Assembly (NCBI GenBank): GCA_964462525.1
Contig: CAYWWY010000009.1
Span: 1 to 64,000 of the forward strand
Origin: CAYWWY01 sp964462525
GTDB lineage: Bacteria > Thermotogota > Thermotogae > MWEM01
Length of the DNA stretch: 64,000 bases
Reading direction: 5' to 3'
In this document: piece after piece, positions 44,501 to 53,367 of the stretch
How positions within the stretch are numbered: the first letter of the stretch is position 1
How the letters are laid out: every line of letters starts with the position of its first letter
Notes under the pieces: model-generated
What the model saw: the letters and a program-made list of their open reading frames with translations, nothing else
The model's database searches: none
Told to the model about the DNA's origin: nothing
Translations under genes and position numbers: made by a program

Positions 44501-45993
44501 TCAGAATCGTCCCAGTATAAGATGGTCAAATCGTCGGCGGTGAACAATCCATCGTTATTGATATCGATCAAGCGTTCATCGACTTGGATGATTCCCATCT
44601 CTGATCGGATTGGTTCCACAAATGTTCGGTAGTAGAGCTCCGCTTCTCCGGTATAGGTGTTGAAATCCTGTAAGCGGATTTCATAATCATTCGCTGAACC
44701 TGTGGGGGGGAAGTAGGCAAAATTATGCGCTTGTGTGCTGAGGAGTTTCGCGCGATTTAACGCTTGGATCACATCTTCGTAGACTTGATCGGCGGTAAAG
44801 ATATCGGTTGTGGTGGTTCGGTTTTGAAATCCATGGGTTAGATCGATCATTCCAATGCTCCCGCCTTTAGCAAGGGATACATTTTGCGGGTTAACGTTCG
44901 ATATTGCGTTGAGCATACGGATGGGTCCACTCATGACAGCGTTTTGCCCAGCCAACCGAAAGAGATTGGGAAGGCTGGTTCGAGAGGCTTCCATGGTCTT
45001 GAAAAAATCGATTCCTGAGATGACACCGTTCTGGTCAAAACCCGAACGATGAATCAAGTTAATCTTGTCAGTAAGCATCAGCGCCATTTCATCGTATCGG
45101 TCCAAGTACTTCGGAATGACCGTATCCCTAAGATTGACGATCGCCCCTAAGTGGCCTCCAGTAACGGAGATTTTTGTGCTTCGAACGAAAAGATCATAGG
45201 TATCCAATGTTCCGGGTCGAGCGGAGGCAGTAAGAGGACTGACGTGATCCCCATGCACAACAACCTGATCTCCGATATAGACTTCTAGATGGCCATTGGG
45301 GCCCGTTCGATACGTGACCCCCGCGATCTCATTCAATCGATCCATCAGTTTGTCCCGCTCGTCAAGCAAGTCATTGGGTTCTGTTTGGATGATATAGGAT
45401 GAACGGACCTTGTTGTTGAGATCCGCAATCTGCCGTAGGATATTATTGATCTGATCCACGGAGAGGCGGATGTCTTGATTGAGGTTTGTTCGCAACTCTT
45501 CAAACCGGTTGTAGGTATCCTTAAGCATGACAATGAACGTTTCGGTTTTCGATGCGACCTGCGCGATTGTTGCCGAATTGAGGGGATCGTTCATCACTTC
45601 TGCAAAAGAAGACCACATATCATCAAAGTGTTTCCTCAGGCCAGCTTCCGATGGTTCTGCCAACAATTGCTCCATGTAGTGCAAATTGTGCGTCATCTTA
45701 TCCCAATACGCATAGTTCTTGGTGATCTCGCGATACTGAATGTCTAAAAAAACATCGCGGACTCGTTCCACCCGCTTGACCATAGAACCTGTTCCGAGCA
45801 TCATCGGCACTCCCGATTGGGTCATCGATGAATAAGGGACTGGAGGAGTGGCATGAATCTCCGGACGTTGGCGAGAAAAACCGGGTGTGTTGACATTCGC
45901 GATGTTATGAGCCGTGATGCTCATAGCAAGTTTTGAGGTGTATGTTCCAAGGACACCCGTATTCAAAATCGAAAAGATGCTGAAATTACTCAT
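41506..45993 (-). CDS. flgK: Giant flagellar hook-associated protein FlgK
   Basis: A 1495-residue protein. The FlgK N-terminus (residues about 1-330: SITAHNIANVNTPGFSRQRP, then the long helix ending near NLIHRSGFD) and C-terminus (about 1405-1495: SFSDYFGVFVSEMG, then MIKYQHAFNAAARVITAVDQM) are both intact. Typical FlgK is 450-650 residues; about 900-1000 extra residues form the surface-exposed middle. That insert has dockerin-like Ca loops (DINNDGLFTADDL near 474; DLNEDGIINNLDL near 1112), each followed by a strand segment ending in EIMITG or EIVLDG, and two related modules near 850 and 945 (ELNKYI / ELNQYI). The ATG has a weak site but a sigma-28-type promoter. flgL and flgM are absent. Confidence 0.93.
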   Translation of the reverse strand: MSNFSIFSILNTGVLGTYTSKLAMSITAHNIANVNTPGFSRQRPEIHATPPVPYSSMTQSGVPMMLGTGSMVKRVERVRDVFLDIQYREITKNYAYWDKMTHNLHYMEQLLAEPSEAGLRKHFDDMWSSFAEVMNDPLNSATIAQVASKTETFIVMLKDTYNRFEELRTNLNQDIRLSVDQINNILRQIADLNNKVRSSYIIQTEPNDLLDERDKLMDRLNEIAGVTYRTGPNGHLEVYIGDQVVVHGDHVSPLTASARPGTLDTYDLFVRSTKISVTGGHLGAIVNLRDTVIPKYLDRYDEMALMLTDKINLIHRSGFDQNGVISGIDFFKTMEASRTSLPNLFRLAGQNAVMSGPIRMLNAISNVNPQNVSLAKGGSIGMIDLTHGFQNRTTTTDIFTADQVYEDVIQALNRAKLLSTQAHNFAYFPPTGSANDYEIRLQDFNTYTGEAELYYRTFVEPIRSEMGIIQVDERLIDINNDGLFTADDLTILYWDDSDSDPVNHDWKEVSGFLYDRERGEIMITGQNRGHSGYVRIGMWKSETISISEGIYDNIRNLQNLLPSWRIEQPDTAYDGTLGSETLTLNEYTAAPPYAYNDSLKLYYVMSDVRNEVTSEVIDASDWININQETDALGRDILNNADYRMRWWDASLPIPDWVNIDPSDITHNAATGELTITDADFLQALQDYPNVRMEIRRWTSSDIQPGDVLDGVIDLNNAIGDPDVDYFSLDFAMGIGEDDFVAVIKEYPLDETEIKIYLESIRADSMHTDLGYYKMLLGKVHDGLDYQGFFQEELVNSLANMRDLLMVDTDGLLARMGFATKTQQFLEIGVVQIPDNILEPQWYYEVGPVVPNSTIGFRFPVLDQNEDPTFYREVTFSSKAELESKIEADEELNKYIQYTQINGKDVIVPKQELIDLQNLEHLHNIEVKDPGSILTPQIFRDEKFRSISFTVPVIHPTTFKNENKTFEIQYRSRDELIYRINNNTELNQYIKAFEHEGRFFVTHTPKLESMANVVTHDEFNVLKSATLNVLDTDAYQNLSNIMYSFSYASSSDYSLVLGAPNQVDLSLVNRLKDFHGKIQLQYATRDDNGGSGFVMEQILPSTQFRVTGFDISKIFDLNEDGIINNLDLKVFGHTTGTEYAFRYDPQQREIVLDGDPGENVDIVYWNQDRFDLNGAVGTTYTLDLSENAVSFANPANPPSFLDFKLRVQLPPDQFELTVGRKPIRVDMNQSTLTDLVQMINQQAPAGIQADLTPDQKLVFRAGRTMDFSFGQRLQDGRIVQMYDIKAPTIFFEKMGFMNADPFFSNSWGYDPDIIRNYLDPSSQHHQEIIFDALNIDQRQANGIYNFVNRMALSSQLKANPQLFAVDFGKRMDLNGDWISDVHIPRGGTNVDLVSIMNFSRHSLQMDDGRVSFSDYFGVFVSEMGIEAETAMRMKSNSETMRLSIDNERERVKGVSLDEEMSNMIKYQHAFNAAARVITAVDQMIQRVIDGVGMVGR

Positions 45994-46064
45994 AATCGTA
46001 CCATCCTGTGTGGAGTCTGATCCCTCAAACCCTTCATTGGATTTCCATCCATAGACTCTCCCTT

Positions 46065-46091
46065 TTATCGGTTGAAGGGAGAACGGACTTA
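46065..46091 (-). promoter_or_regulatory. Sigma-28 (FliA) promoter of flgK
   Basis: Minus strand: TAAG at 46091-46088, 15-bp spacer, ACCGATAA at 46072-46065, close to the consensus TAAA-N15-GCCGATAA. It is 72 bp before the flgK ATG and just after the GGDEF/HD-GYP stop. fliA lies in the same window. Confidence 0.75.
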
Positions 46092-46098
46092 AATTATC

Positions 46099-49000
46099 CT
46101 AAAGAGGATTTTCTTTCATCAATTCAAGAAAGACTTCGACAAGATCCGGATCGAATTGACTCCCCGAAGATCGTTTAATCTCTTTGATCGCCACTTCGGC
46201 AGACAGCGCGTCGCGGTATGGCCGATCGCTCGTCATGGCGTCAAATGCGTCCGCAATTGCGAGAATCCGACACTCTAAGGGGATTGCCTCTCCGGCCAAC
46301 CCCAGTGGATATCCTGTTCCATCCCATTTTTCATGGTGTTTCAGAATGAAGTCAGCGATTCCGGATAGGTCAGGGGAAGCGGAAGCGATTCGATATCCTT
46401 TTTCGGGGTGGAGACGCATGATCTCCCATTCTTCCTTCGTCAATGGACCTTTTTTGAAAAGGATTTGGTCGGGAATGCCGACCTTCCCTAAGTCATGCAC
46501 TTGAGCAAGGAGTTTGAGGGTATCAATCTGGGATTGAGAAAGCTCAATGCGGCCGGCCAAACGTTCGCACAATTCCGAAAGACGGATGGCATGACCTTGC
46601 GTGATAAAATCCCTCTCTCCCAAAGCAGTCATTAAGGTTTCAATGATGTGGGACCGAACACTTGTTCCTTTATGCAGTTTTTGACGCATCATTGCGTTTT
46701 CCGATTCCTGAAACAGCTCCTCAAGCGAATGATCCGTTTCTTGGGCGTGAGCCATTCCGATCGAAATACTGATCGGTAGATTTGGGTGAGAGCGATTAAA
46801 GGACTCTGTTGTCGATTCGATCCGTTTTTGAATGAGTTTCGCAGTTTCCTCTTCCGTATTGGGAAGCAAGATAGCAAACTCATCGCCACCCACTCGAGCG
46901 ATGATATCCGTTTCCCGAAGGCTTTCTTTCAAGATTTGCGCGCTGGCTTTTAAGACTTCGTTGCCTTGCTCATGGCCAAACGATTCGTTAATTAGCTTTA
47001 ACCCATCCACGTCTGCCGAAAGGATGGTAATTGGAAATCCTCCTTTTGCTTCTTGGTGTTTGAGTTCCTTTTCAAAGAAAGATCGGTTGAACAAACCGGT
47101 TAAGGAATCGTGACCGCTGGAAAACTCCGCTTGTTCTTTGTAGGTGACCAAATCGCTGGTGTCGGTGATGATGGTGGAATAGTATTGGGCCACTCCATTT
47201 TCATTTTTATGGCACATGATCACCTGGTTGACCGGTATTTCTCGACCCGCTTCATGGATCAACATCGATTCTCCCGACCAAATGCCATTGGCAAACGCAG
47301 TGGGTAGCGCAGTTTCAAAGATAGAAGGAGATATCCGGTCCGGATATAGTTCACGAATCCCCATTCCCTGGACGTCTTGATCATCCCAACCGATCAGGTT
47401 CTTTCCTTGTTGATTCATATATACCAGAGAAAAATCCGCGTCTAATAGGGCAATCAGATCGCTGCTCGATTCGAATATCGACACAAACAATGCATTTTCT
47501 TCATCCAACTTGCGTCTTTCTTGAATGGCCAAAACCTGAGATACAATAGTCGCAGCTGTGGTAATGAAGGCTTCTTCATCGGGATGCCATTTCCGTTTGG
47601 GACCGATGTGTTCTAAACTGACAACGCCCACGATTTTGCCTCCGGAGGTAATAGACGCGTCCAACAGCGACGTGATCCCAGCGGGAATCAGATATTTTTC
47701 TGCCAATTCATACGTCCGTTGATCCTGTTGCGCATCTTCCGCATAGATTCGAGAATCGTGATACAGCGCTTGAAAGTAGCTTGGGAACATTTCCATCGGT
47801 AGGATCGATCCAGAAAGGTGTTTGCTTTTGGTCTGCTGGAACAGATCAATACACTGTAACTCTCTTTTTTCTTCATTGATCAACCAAACACTCGCCCTCT
47901 CTACTTGCACAGAAGTAGAGAGTACCTCGGTCAGAATTTTTGTCGCCGCTTCCAAATTTCCGGATGCGATCGAGGGATCCAGAAAGAGCTTCACAACCGC
48001 TGCTCTTTGGTTAAAGGCTCGGGTTTTGTTTTCTATCAACTCTTTTTCGCGCGCTTGCAATACTTTCTCGGATTCGGCCAAGACCTGATTGTTGGCCTCC
48101 AACTGCTCCATCGATGACAACAGCTCTTCATTGGTCGCTTCCAATTGCTCTTTCATAGCTTGAAGTTCTTCATGAGAGGCGTGAATCTCTTCGTTTTTCT
48201 CGATCAATACCTGTTCTGCTTCTCGATGCATTTCATCCCGGCGTTTCAGGGAATGGATGGTACTCTGAAGGGTTTGGCTCATGTGATAAAAGCTTCGGTT
48301 TAAATTCTGTATTTCCCGTATGTTGCTATGAATAGCGGGTTTTGGAGCTTTTCCATTTGCCAATTCAGACGCGGATTGTTCCAACGCTGAGATTGGCCGG
48401 GCGACTGCCCGTGAAAGGAAGAAACCAACAACCCCCGCAAAGAAAAGAGCCATTAGGGTAAAGACGAGCGTTGATCGGTTATTCTGGTAAATCTGATCCA
48501 TAAAGAGCGATTCCGATATGGTTGTCACCAAAAACCATCTTGCATCATCAGCATGCCGGATTACATGGACTTGGAGATAATGGGACTCTTGGTCGATCTG
48601 GAACACGGATCCTTTCAAGTCGTGAGTATCTCGGCCCTCTTGAATAAATGAGAAAACGGTTTCTGCTGCGCTCCGGATCTGAGGGGAAGAGCTCTCCCAT
48701 GCCAAAATCCTCTGCGGGCCATTGTTTGGGTTTTCCCTAGATATGATCGGTTCGAAGATGGAGGTTGCAATCAGCGATCCCGATGAATCCATTAGAAAGC
48801 TCTTTCCTTGGGCTCCTAATCGAGTATTGGACAGGAAATGATCCAGATGAGACAAAAATACGTCAACAGAAACAACCCCCATCAACTGTTTGTGATCATC
48901 ATAGACGGGCATGCTCAAGGCGATGGCCAAATCCTGACCGGTTGCCAGAAAATAGGGTTCATTCCAAACAAGTTCTCGGGCTGAAACCGCATTCTGATAC

Positions 49001-49500
49001 CAAGGACGGATCGTTGCATCGAAATCCGGAACGACAGCGATCAGGGATGTTTCTTCTCCTTCTTCGCTCAGCGCGAACTTACGGAACGTTCCTTTTTGGA
49101 AGCGATCGGTCATAATTGCGTATAGATCTCCATCGGGACCTTCTCGCCCCGCATTGACCAACCCTCCTTGAGGATTGCCAAAATAGATGCTCGTTACCGA
49201 CGGGAATAAGCGGATCTCAGATATGAAATACTCCTTCAAAGCATCGGGGTCAGATCCGTCGATCCACCCTTTATAGATGGCTGCGGCATTCCTCTGGATA
49301 ATGTGGGAGGGAACCTCGAAAAAGCGAGTGATTTGGTGTTCGGTATGCGCTGTGATTTCCTCTAAAAGAGGCTGGATTAGATCACTTATGGCTCTTTGAG
49401 CGTTTAGAAACGAAATGATCCCTACCAAAGCGATTACCAAAACGATCACAAACAAGAACGGGATTGTGAGTATGGCGCGTAACGAATGGGTCTGACTCAT
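46099..49500 (-). CDS. Membrane c-di-GMP turnover protein: dCACHE-HAMP-GAF-PAS-GGDEF-HD-GYP
   Basis: 1133 residues from ATG 49500 (AAGGAGAG upstream). TM1 at about 10-32, periplasmic dCACHE sensor about 35-335, TM2 about 338-360, HAMP-like linker and long coiled coil (about 370-500), GAF about 505-660, PAS about 665-790, GGDEF about 800-955, HD-GYP about 975-1120. The diguanylate cyclase site RVGGDEFAIL is intact, with an RETD inhibitory I-site five residues upstream. HD-GYP motifs HDLGKVGIPD, HHEKWDGTGYP and DAFDAMTSDRPYR are intact. Both synthesis and breakdown of c-di-GMP look possible, set by an external ligand. Confidence 0.93.
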   Translation of the reverse strand: MSQTHSLRAILTIPFLFVIVLVIALVGIISFLNAQRAISDLIQPLLEEITAHTEHQITRFFEVPSHIIQRNAAAIYKGWIDGSDPDALKEYFISEIRLFPSVTSIYFGNPQGGLVNAGREGPDGDLYAIMTDRFQKGTFRKFALSEEGEETSLIAVVPDFDATIRPWYQNAVSARELVWNEPYFLATGQDLAIALSMPVYDDHKQLMGVVSVDVFLSHLDHFLSNTRLGAQGKSFLMDSSGSLIATSIFEPIISRENPNNGPQRILAWESSSPQIRSAAETVFSFIQEGRDTHDLKGSVFQIDQESHYLQVHVIRHADDARWFLVTTISESLFMDQIYQNNRSTLVFTLMALFFAGVVGFFLSRAVARPISALEQSASELANGKAPKPAIHSNIREIQNLNRSFYHMSQTLQSTIHSLKRRDEMHREAEQVLIEKNEEIHASHEELQAMKEQLEATNEELLSSMEQLEANNQVLAESEKVLQAREKELIENKTRAFNQRAAVVKLFLDPSIASGNLEAATKILTEVLSTSVQVERASVWLINEEKRELQCIDLFQQTKSKHLSGSILPMEMFPSYFQALYHDSRIYAEDAQQDQRTYELAEKYLIPAGITSLLDASITSGGKIVGVVSLEHIGPKRKWHPDEEAFITTAATIVSQVLAIQERRKLDEENALFVSIFESSSDLIALLDADFSLVYMNQQGKNLIGWDDQDVQGMGIRELYPDRISPSIFETALPTAFANGIWSGESMLIHEAGREIPVNQVIMCHKNENGVAQYYSTIITDTSDLVTYKEQAEFSSGHDSLTGLFNRSFFEKELKHQEAKGGFPITILSADVDGLKLINESFGHEQGNEVLKASAQILKESLRETDIIARVGGDEFAILLPNTEEETAKLIQKRIESTTESFNRSHPNLPISISIGMAHAQETDHSLEELFQESENAMMRQKLHKGTSVRSHIIETLMTALGERDFITQGHAIRLSELCERLAGRIELSQSQIDTLKLLAQVHDLGKVGIPDQILFKKGPLTKEEWEIMRLHPEKGYRIASASPDLSGIADFILKHHEKWDGTGYPLGLAGEAIPLECRILAIADAFDAMTSDRPYRDALSAEVAIKEIKRSSGSQFDPDLVEVFLELMKENPL

Positions 49501-49553
49501 AAACCTCTCCTTATATTGCTCCAAGAATCTTCGCAAAACGAAATGCACGATGG

Positions 49554-50798
49554 TTAATCATGAATCAACGGCTTGGGACGCAACCGGGCCATCCATGCAA
49601 TCAGATTGTCTGGAATCCTGCGCAACCGGGTATTATAAAAGGTTGCCACATCATTGTAATAAGATCGAGCCAACTGAATCCGATCTTCAGTGTCGATCAT
49701 GGATTTTTGCAGGTTCATAACAGAATCGCTGGATTGTAGTTCTGGGTAGTTTTCAACAATCGCAATCAGCGCCTTTTCTGTCTGAACCGGGTTTTGCACA
49801 GCTCCGGCCCTCATTTCTCCCACCCGGTTCTGGGCAGATTGTTCATGGTTCATCAACCCTCGGATCACCGACGCTAAGGCAGGAATGAGGTCGGACCGTC
49901 TTTGCAACTGGACCTTGACTTGGGACTCCGCTTGGCGCACCTTTTCATGCAGGCCTTTCAATCCATTATACTCTTTCCAAAGGTAACCAGCAAGCCAAAC
50001 ACCCGCATAGATCATCGCGGTCCAAAGATAGAATCGACCGTATTGGATTGGCAAAGGATAGATCATCAATTCTCCAAACCAAACAACCATTTCAGCGATA
50101 CCAAGGCCGAGCATTGAAAACAACCAGAAATAGACCGAATAGGCACGGCTGATTTTCTTTTCGTCTTTCGAAGAGATTAAAAAAATCGGGGCTCTTTTAT
50201 CAGACGCAATTTCAGGAGCCACGATATCTTCTCGTTCCCGCGATTGGCCAATGACGTACAGCTGGCGATCGATCGGAATGATGGTTTCATAGAATTTCCG
50301 TCGGTGTGTGGAATCCGGTACTTCACGCGAAGGGCCTTTTCCAAAGTACAACGGGTCTCTCCAACCACAAACGGTGTTCATTACAAGTTCCCCATCGAAG
50401 GTAGCCCCTTCCGGACGAATTTGGATTGATCCCGTATCATCACAAAGATCAAAAAGGACACTTTCTTGTCCTCCAGCAACCTCTTTCCATCCGCTTTCTA
50501 CCTTTGTACGGGTCTGTGTGTTTCCCTTGGCGTCTTTATAGGTTTCTGTTCGGGTTCGGCTCCATTGTTCCTGAACCCGCCAACGATACTGGACGCATTC
50601 TGTTTCAGCTAGACGGCTTACAAGCGGAGAAGGGCAATGAACCGTTCCCGTAACTTCCACCAAACCAATAAATACCCCTTTGGTTTTAGAAGTGGGGGTA
50701 TCATCGATTAGACGTTTTTTCTTTAAATTGGACATGGCAAAGAACAGAAACAGAACGCCCAATCCCATCCCTACTCCAAAATAGACGAGTGCCCCCAT
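49554..50798 (-). CDS. GIDE-domain/LemA fusion membrane protein
   Basis: A 414-residue protein. N-terminal membrane anchor (about residues 3-22), then a GIDE/BAM-type domain (about 40-200: GLVEVTGTVHCPSPLVSRLA, ECVQYRWRVQEQW, the FDLCDDTGSIQIRPEGA strand block) as in MULAN-family proteins but without a RING finger. Two further membrane spans (about 212-262) follow, then a C-terminal LemA coiled-coil domain (about 268-405: LHEKVRQAESQVKVQLQRR, DLIPALASVIRGLMNHE). LemA and GIDE proteins are often separate neighbours; here they form a single chain. AAAGGAGA supports ATG 50798. The role is unknown, perhaps envelope quality control. Confidence 0.85.
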   Translation of the reverse strand: MGALVYFGVGMGLGVLFLFFAMSNLKKKRLIDDTPTSKTKGVFIGLVEVTGTVHCPSPLVSRLAETECVQYRWRVQEQWSRTRTETYKDAKGNTQTRTKVESGWKEVAGGQESVLFDLCDDTGSIQIRPEGATFDGELVMNTVCGWRDPLYFGKGPSREVPDSTHRRKFYETIIPIDRQLYVIGQSREREDIVAPEIASDKRAPIFLISSKDEKKISRAYSVYFWLFSMLGLGIAEMVVWFGELMIYPLPIQYGRFYLWTAMIYAGVWLAGYLWKEYNGLKGLHEKVRQAESQVKVQLQRRSDLIPALASVIRGLMNHEQSAQNRVGEMRAGAVQNPVQTEKALIAIVENYPELQSSDSVMNLQKSMIDTEDRIQLARSYYNDVATFYNTRLRRIPDNLIAWMARLRPKPLIHD

Positions 50799-50816
50799 TG
50801 AATGTCTCCTTTTCCC

Positions 50817-51869
50817 TTACAGCAATGCCGATGAGATCTGTATGAGCGTCAGGCTTTCCATATCTCCACGCGAATAAAAAGCCCGGTACCATTGAAGGGT
50901 CTTTTCCAAGCTTTGTTCGATGGACCATCTCGGGTGCCATGGGAGGTAAGCCAACGCTTTGGAAATATCGAGTCGCAATTGGGGCGCTTCAAAGGGTTGT
51001 TTCTTTTGTTCTACTTCATAATGACCGGTTCCCCACATGTGAATCGCCCTCTGAACAATCGTTTCCACCGGTACGGCATCATCTTGCTTCGGGCCAAAAT
51101 TCCAAGCTTGGGCATATGTCTGTCCATCCTCGTACAAGGCTTTTCCCAAAAGGAGATATCCGGATAGAGCTTCTAATACATGCTGCCAGGGTCTGGTGGA
51201 TTGCGGATTCCGAAGTCTGATGGGTTCATTGGCTGAAAGGCTTCGGACAATATCGGGAATTAGTCGGTCTGGGGCCCAGTCGCCCCCTCCGATTACATTT
51301 CCCGCGCGTGCGCTCGCAACAGCCGTATCGGTATCCTGAAAATAGGAACAACGATAAGCCGTGGTGACCAATTCGCTGCATGCTTTGCTCGAACTGTATG
51401 GATCATGGCCGCCCAACGGATCGATTTCCCGATATCCCCAGAGTTGATTTCGGTTTTCATAACATTTATCGGAGGTTATGTTGACAACCGCTCGAATGGC
51501 CGGATGCGTGCGGATGGAATCAAGAAGATTGACCGTTCCCATGATGTTGGTTTCGAAGGTATCTTTTGGCTGCTGATAAGAAAGACGAACGATGGGTTGA
51601 GCAGCCAGATGGAAAATCAGATCCGGTTGAAAGGATTCAATAGCAGAATTCAATCGATCCCCATCCCGAATGTCGCCAATCATATGATTCATGCGCGTTG
51701 CCAGTGAAAGGATTTCAAAGATGCTAGGACATGTGTTGGGATCCAGGGCGTATCCCATTACATCCGCCCCCATCGATAGGAGCCACATGCTGAGCCATGT
51801 TCCTTTAAATCCTGTATGGCCCGTAACAAAGACGCGTTTTCCTTTGTAGAATGAGGTTAGGGTACTCAT
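50817..51869 (-). CDS. rfbG: CDP-glucose 4,6-dehydratase
   Basis: A 350-residue extended SDR with the NAD motif VFVTGHTGFKGTWLS near residue 12, FHLAAQPIVRLSY, NITSDKCYEN, and the catalytic YSSSKACSE. This sequence style (GHTGFKG and SDKCYEN) marks the CDP-glucose dehydratase group rather than RmlB. It makes CDP-4-keto-6-deoxyglucose from the RfbF product. ATG 51869 overlaps the stop of the epimerase gene (ATGA). Confidence 0.95.
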   Translation of the reverse strand: MSTLTSFYKGKRVFVTGHTGFKGTWLSMWLLSMGADVMGYALDPNTCPSIFEILSLATRMNHMIGDIRDGDRLNSAIESFQPDLIFHLAAQPIVRLSYQQPKDTFETNIMGTVNLLDSIRTHPAIRAVVNITSDKCYENRNQLWGYREIDPLGGHDPYSSSKACSELVTTAYRCSYFQDTDTAVASARAGNVIGGGDWAPDRLIPDIVRSLSANEPIRLRNPQSTRPWQHVLEALSGYLLLGKALYEDGQTYAQAWNFGPKQDDAVPVETIVQRAIHMWGTGHYEVEQKKQPFEAPQLRLDISKALAYLPWHPRWSIEQSLEKTLQWYRAFYSRGDMESLTLIQISSALL

Positions 51870-52420
51870 TGGCAGCCTTCCTTCCGAAAGGGGCTCTCAA
51901 ATTCGGCAAAAGGCAGAAACCTTTGATCCCGATCCGATATGATCGGTTCTAAAACATCCCACGAGTACCCGAAAGAGTTCCATAGAATCCCCGTATCGTA
52001 AGCGGGCGAATGGACCGATGTGGTCAGATAACAGACGAGGGTTTCCGGTTCCAGCGACAAAAACCCATGTGCCATTCCAGCAGGGATGAATAAAGCTGTG
52101 CGATTGGATTCCGACAATGCGATTTCAAAAAAAGAACCATAGGTCTTGTAATCCTTTCGGAGATCAAGAACAACATCAGTGATCGAACCCTTAAGGACGA
52201 AAACCAATTTGTCATGATGAAAAGGGGGGAGTTGAAAGTGCATGCCCCGGAGTGTATTTGGACCCGATCGGGAGGCGAAAAATTCGTGGAATTCCGGATG
52301 GATGCCCTGTTCATGGAATACTCCCGAATGATACGTCTTCGTAAAGGATCCGCGGGTATCGCTCGAATAAAAGGTTTCGATCACGACCAAACCATCAAAC
52401 TCTGTTTGGAAACATTTCAT
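51866..52420 (-). CDS. RmlC-like sugar-nucleotide epimerase
   Basis: A 184-residue cupin of the dTDP-4-dehydrorhamnose 3,5-epimerase fold. Active-site features: RGMHFQLPP with the catalytic His (near residue 63), DVVLDLR, and IPAGMAHGF. With rfbF/G/H in the same operon and no dTDP pathway genes, I infer a CDP-sugar substrate, comparable with the C5 epimerase AscE in CDP-ascarylose synthesis. It overlaps both neighbours by 4 bp. Confidence 0.85.
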   Translation of the reverse strand: MKCFQTEFDGLVVIETFYSSDTRGSFTKTYHSGVFHEQGIHPEFHEFFASRSGPNTLRGMHFQLPPFHHDKLVFVLKGSITDVVLDLRKDYKTYGSFFEIALSESNRTALFIPAGMAHGFLSLEPETLVCYLTTSVHSPAYDTGILWNSFGYSWDVLEPIISDRDQRFLPFAEFESPFRKEGCQ

Positions 52421-53367
52421 GATGATTCATCGCCTTTCTGTTTTGCGGTGGATTGCAACCAATCAATGGTTCTCCGCAATGCCTCCGCAAAGGGAATTTG
52501 AGATCTCCAACCAAGAATCGAATTGGCTTTCAAAGGATTTGCGCATGCATAAGCGATTTCCTTTGGGGCATCGGATCCCCAGGACACTGCCACCGGTTTG
52601 TGCAATAAGCCTTCAATTGCTGAAGCGATCTGCCTCAGGGAATGGGTTTTTCCGGTTCCGATATTGAATGTTTGATAGGGGAGATCCGCAGTATGAATGG
52701 TATTGGCTGCCATCAAAAAGGCATTCGCCACATCCTCGCTGTACACATAATCCCACTGTTGGGTACCAGAAGAATGGACCTCGATCGCTTCTCCAGACAT
52801 AGCGGCTTGGATCATCGAAGGGATGATTTTTCGGGGGCGGTCATACGGTCCAAAAGGTGCAAACAGCTTGAGCGTCATGGCAGTGATCCCATAATGGATT
52901 GCGAAATACTTGAGAATCTCTTCGAAGGATATTTTTGTGCTTGCGTAAAAATTATACGGGTTTATCGGATGAGTCTCATCGATTTTGATTCTGCTATGAA
53001 GATCATACTCAAAAAAGGTGCCGGTATTAATGAAAAAGCGTGTTTGACTGCTGGCCATCGCCTGCATGAGAAGAGCGGGAAATTCGATATTGGCTCGAAT
53101 CATCCGCTTTGAGTCTTCATCAGAATGCTGTTTCACATAGTCGGTGGCCAGGTGGATCACCAGATCGATCTTTTTGTCCAAAAACAACCGATCCAGCGTT
53201 GTCCTTCCTTCAACTACTACCTCCCAGCGGTCAACGGGAAATTGATCCAAAAACGCAATCTTCGAAGTAGGGCGAACATAGAGAATGACATGATGGTTTT
53301 CTCTGATCAGCGATGGTACGAGGGTTTTCCCGAGAAACCCAGTTCCCCCAGTGAGCAATATGGTCAT
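52417..53367 (-). CDS. NAD-dependent epimerase/reductase of the CDP-sugar operon
   Basis: A 316-residue extended SDR with LLTGGTGFLGKTLVPSL at the N-terminus and the YASTK catalytic Tyr-Lys (near residue 145). ATG 53367 overlaps the rfbF stop (ATGA); a 15-bp frame extension is less likely. In CDP-3,6-dideoxyhexose pathways the last step is a 4-keto reduction by such an SDR (AscF, Abe or Prt); I infer that role here. A 4-epimerase is the alternative. Confidence 0.85.
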   Translation of the reverse strand: MTILLTGGTGFLGKTLVPSLIRENHHVILYVRPTSKIAFLDQFPVDRWEVVVEGRTTLDRLFLDKKIDLVIHLATDYVKQHSDEDSKRMIRANIEFPALLMQAMASSQTRFFINTGTFFEYDLHSRIKIDETHPINPYNFYASTKISFEEILKYFAIHYGITAMTLKLFAPFGPYDRPRKIIPSMIQAAMSGEAIEVHSSGTQQWDYVYSEDVANAFLMAANTIHTADLPYQTFNIGTGKTHSLRQIASAIEGLLHKPVAVSWGSDAPKEIAYACANPLKANSILGWRSQIPFAEALRRTIDWLQSTAKQKGDESS

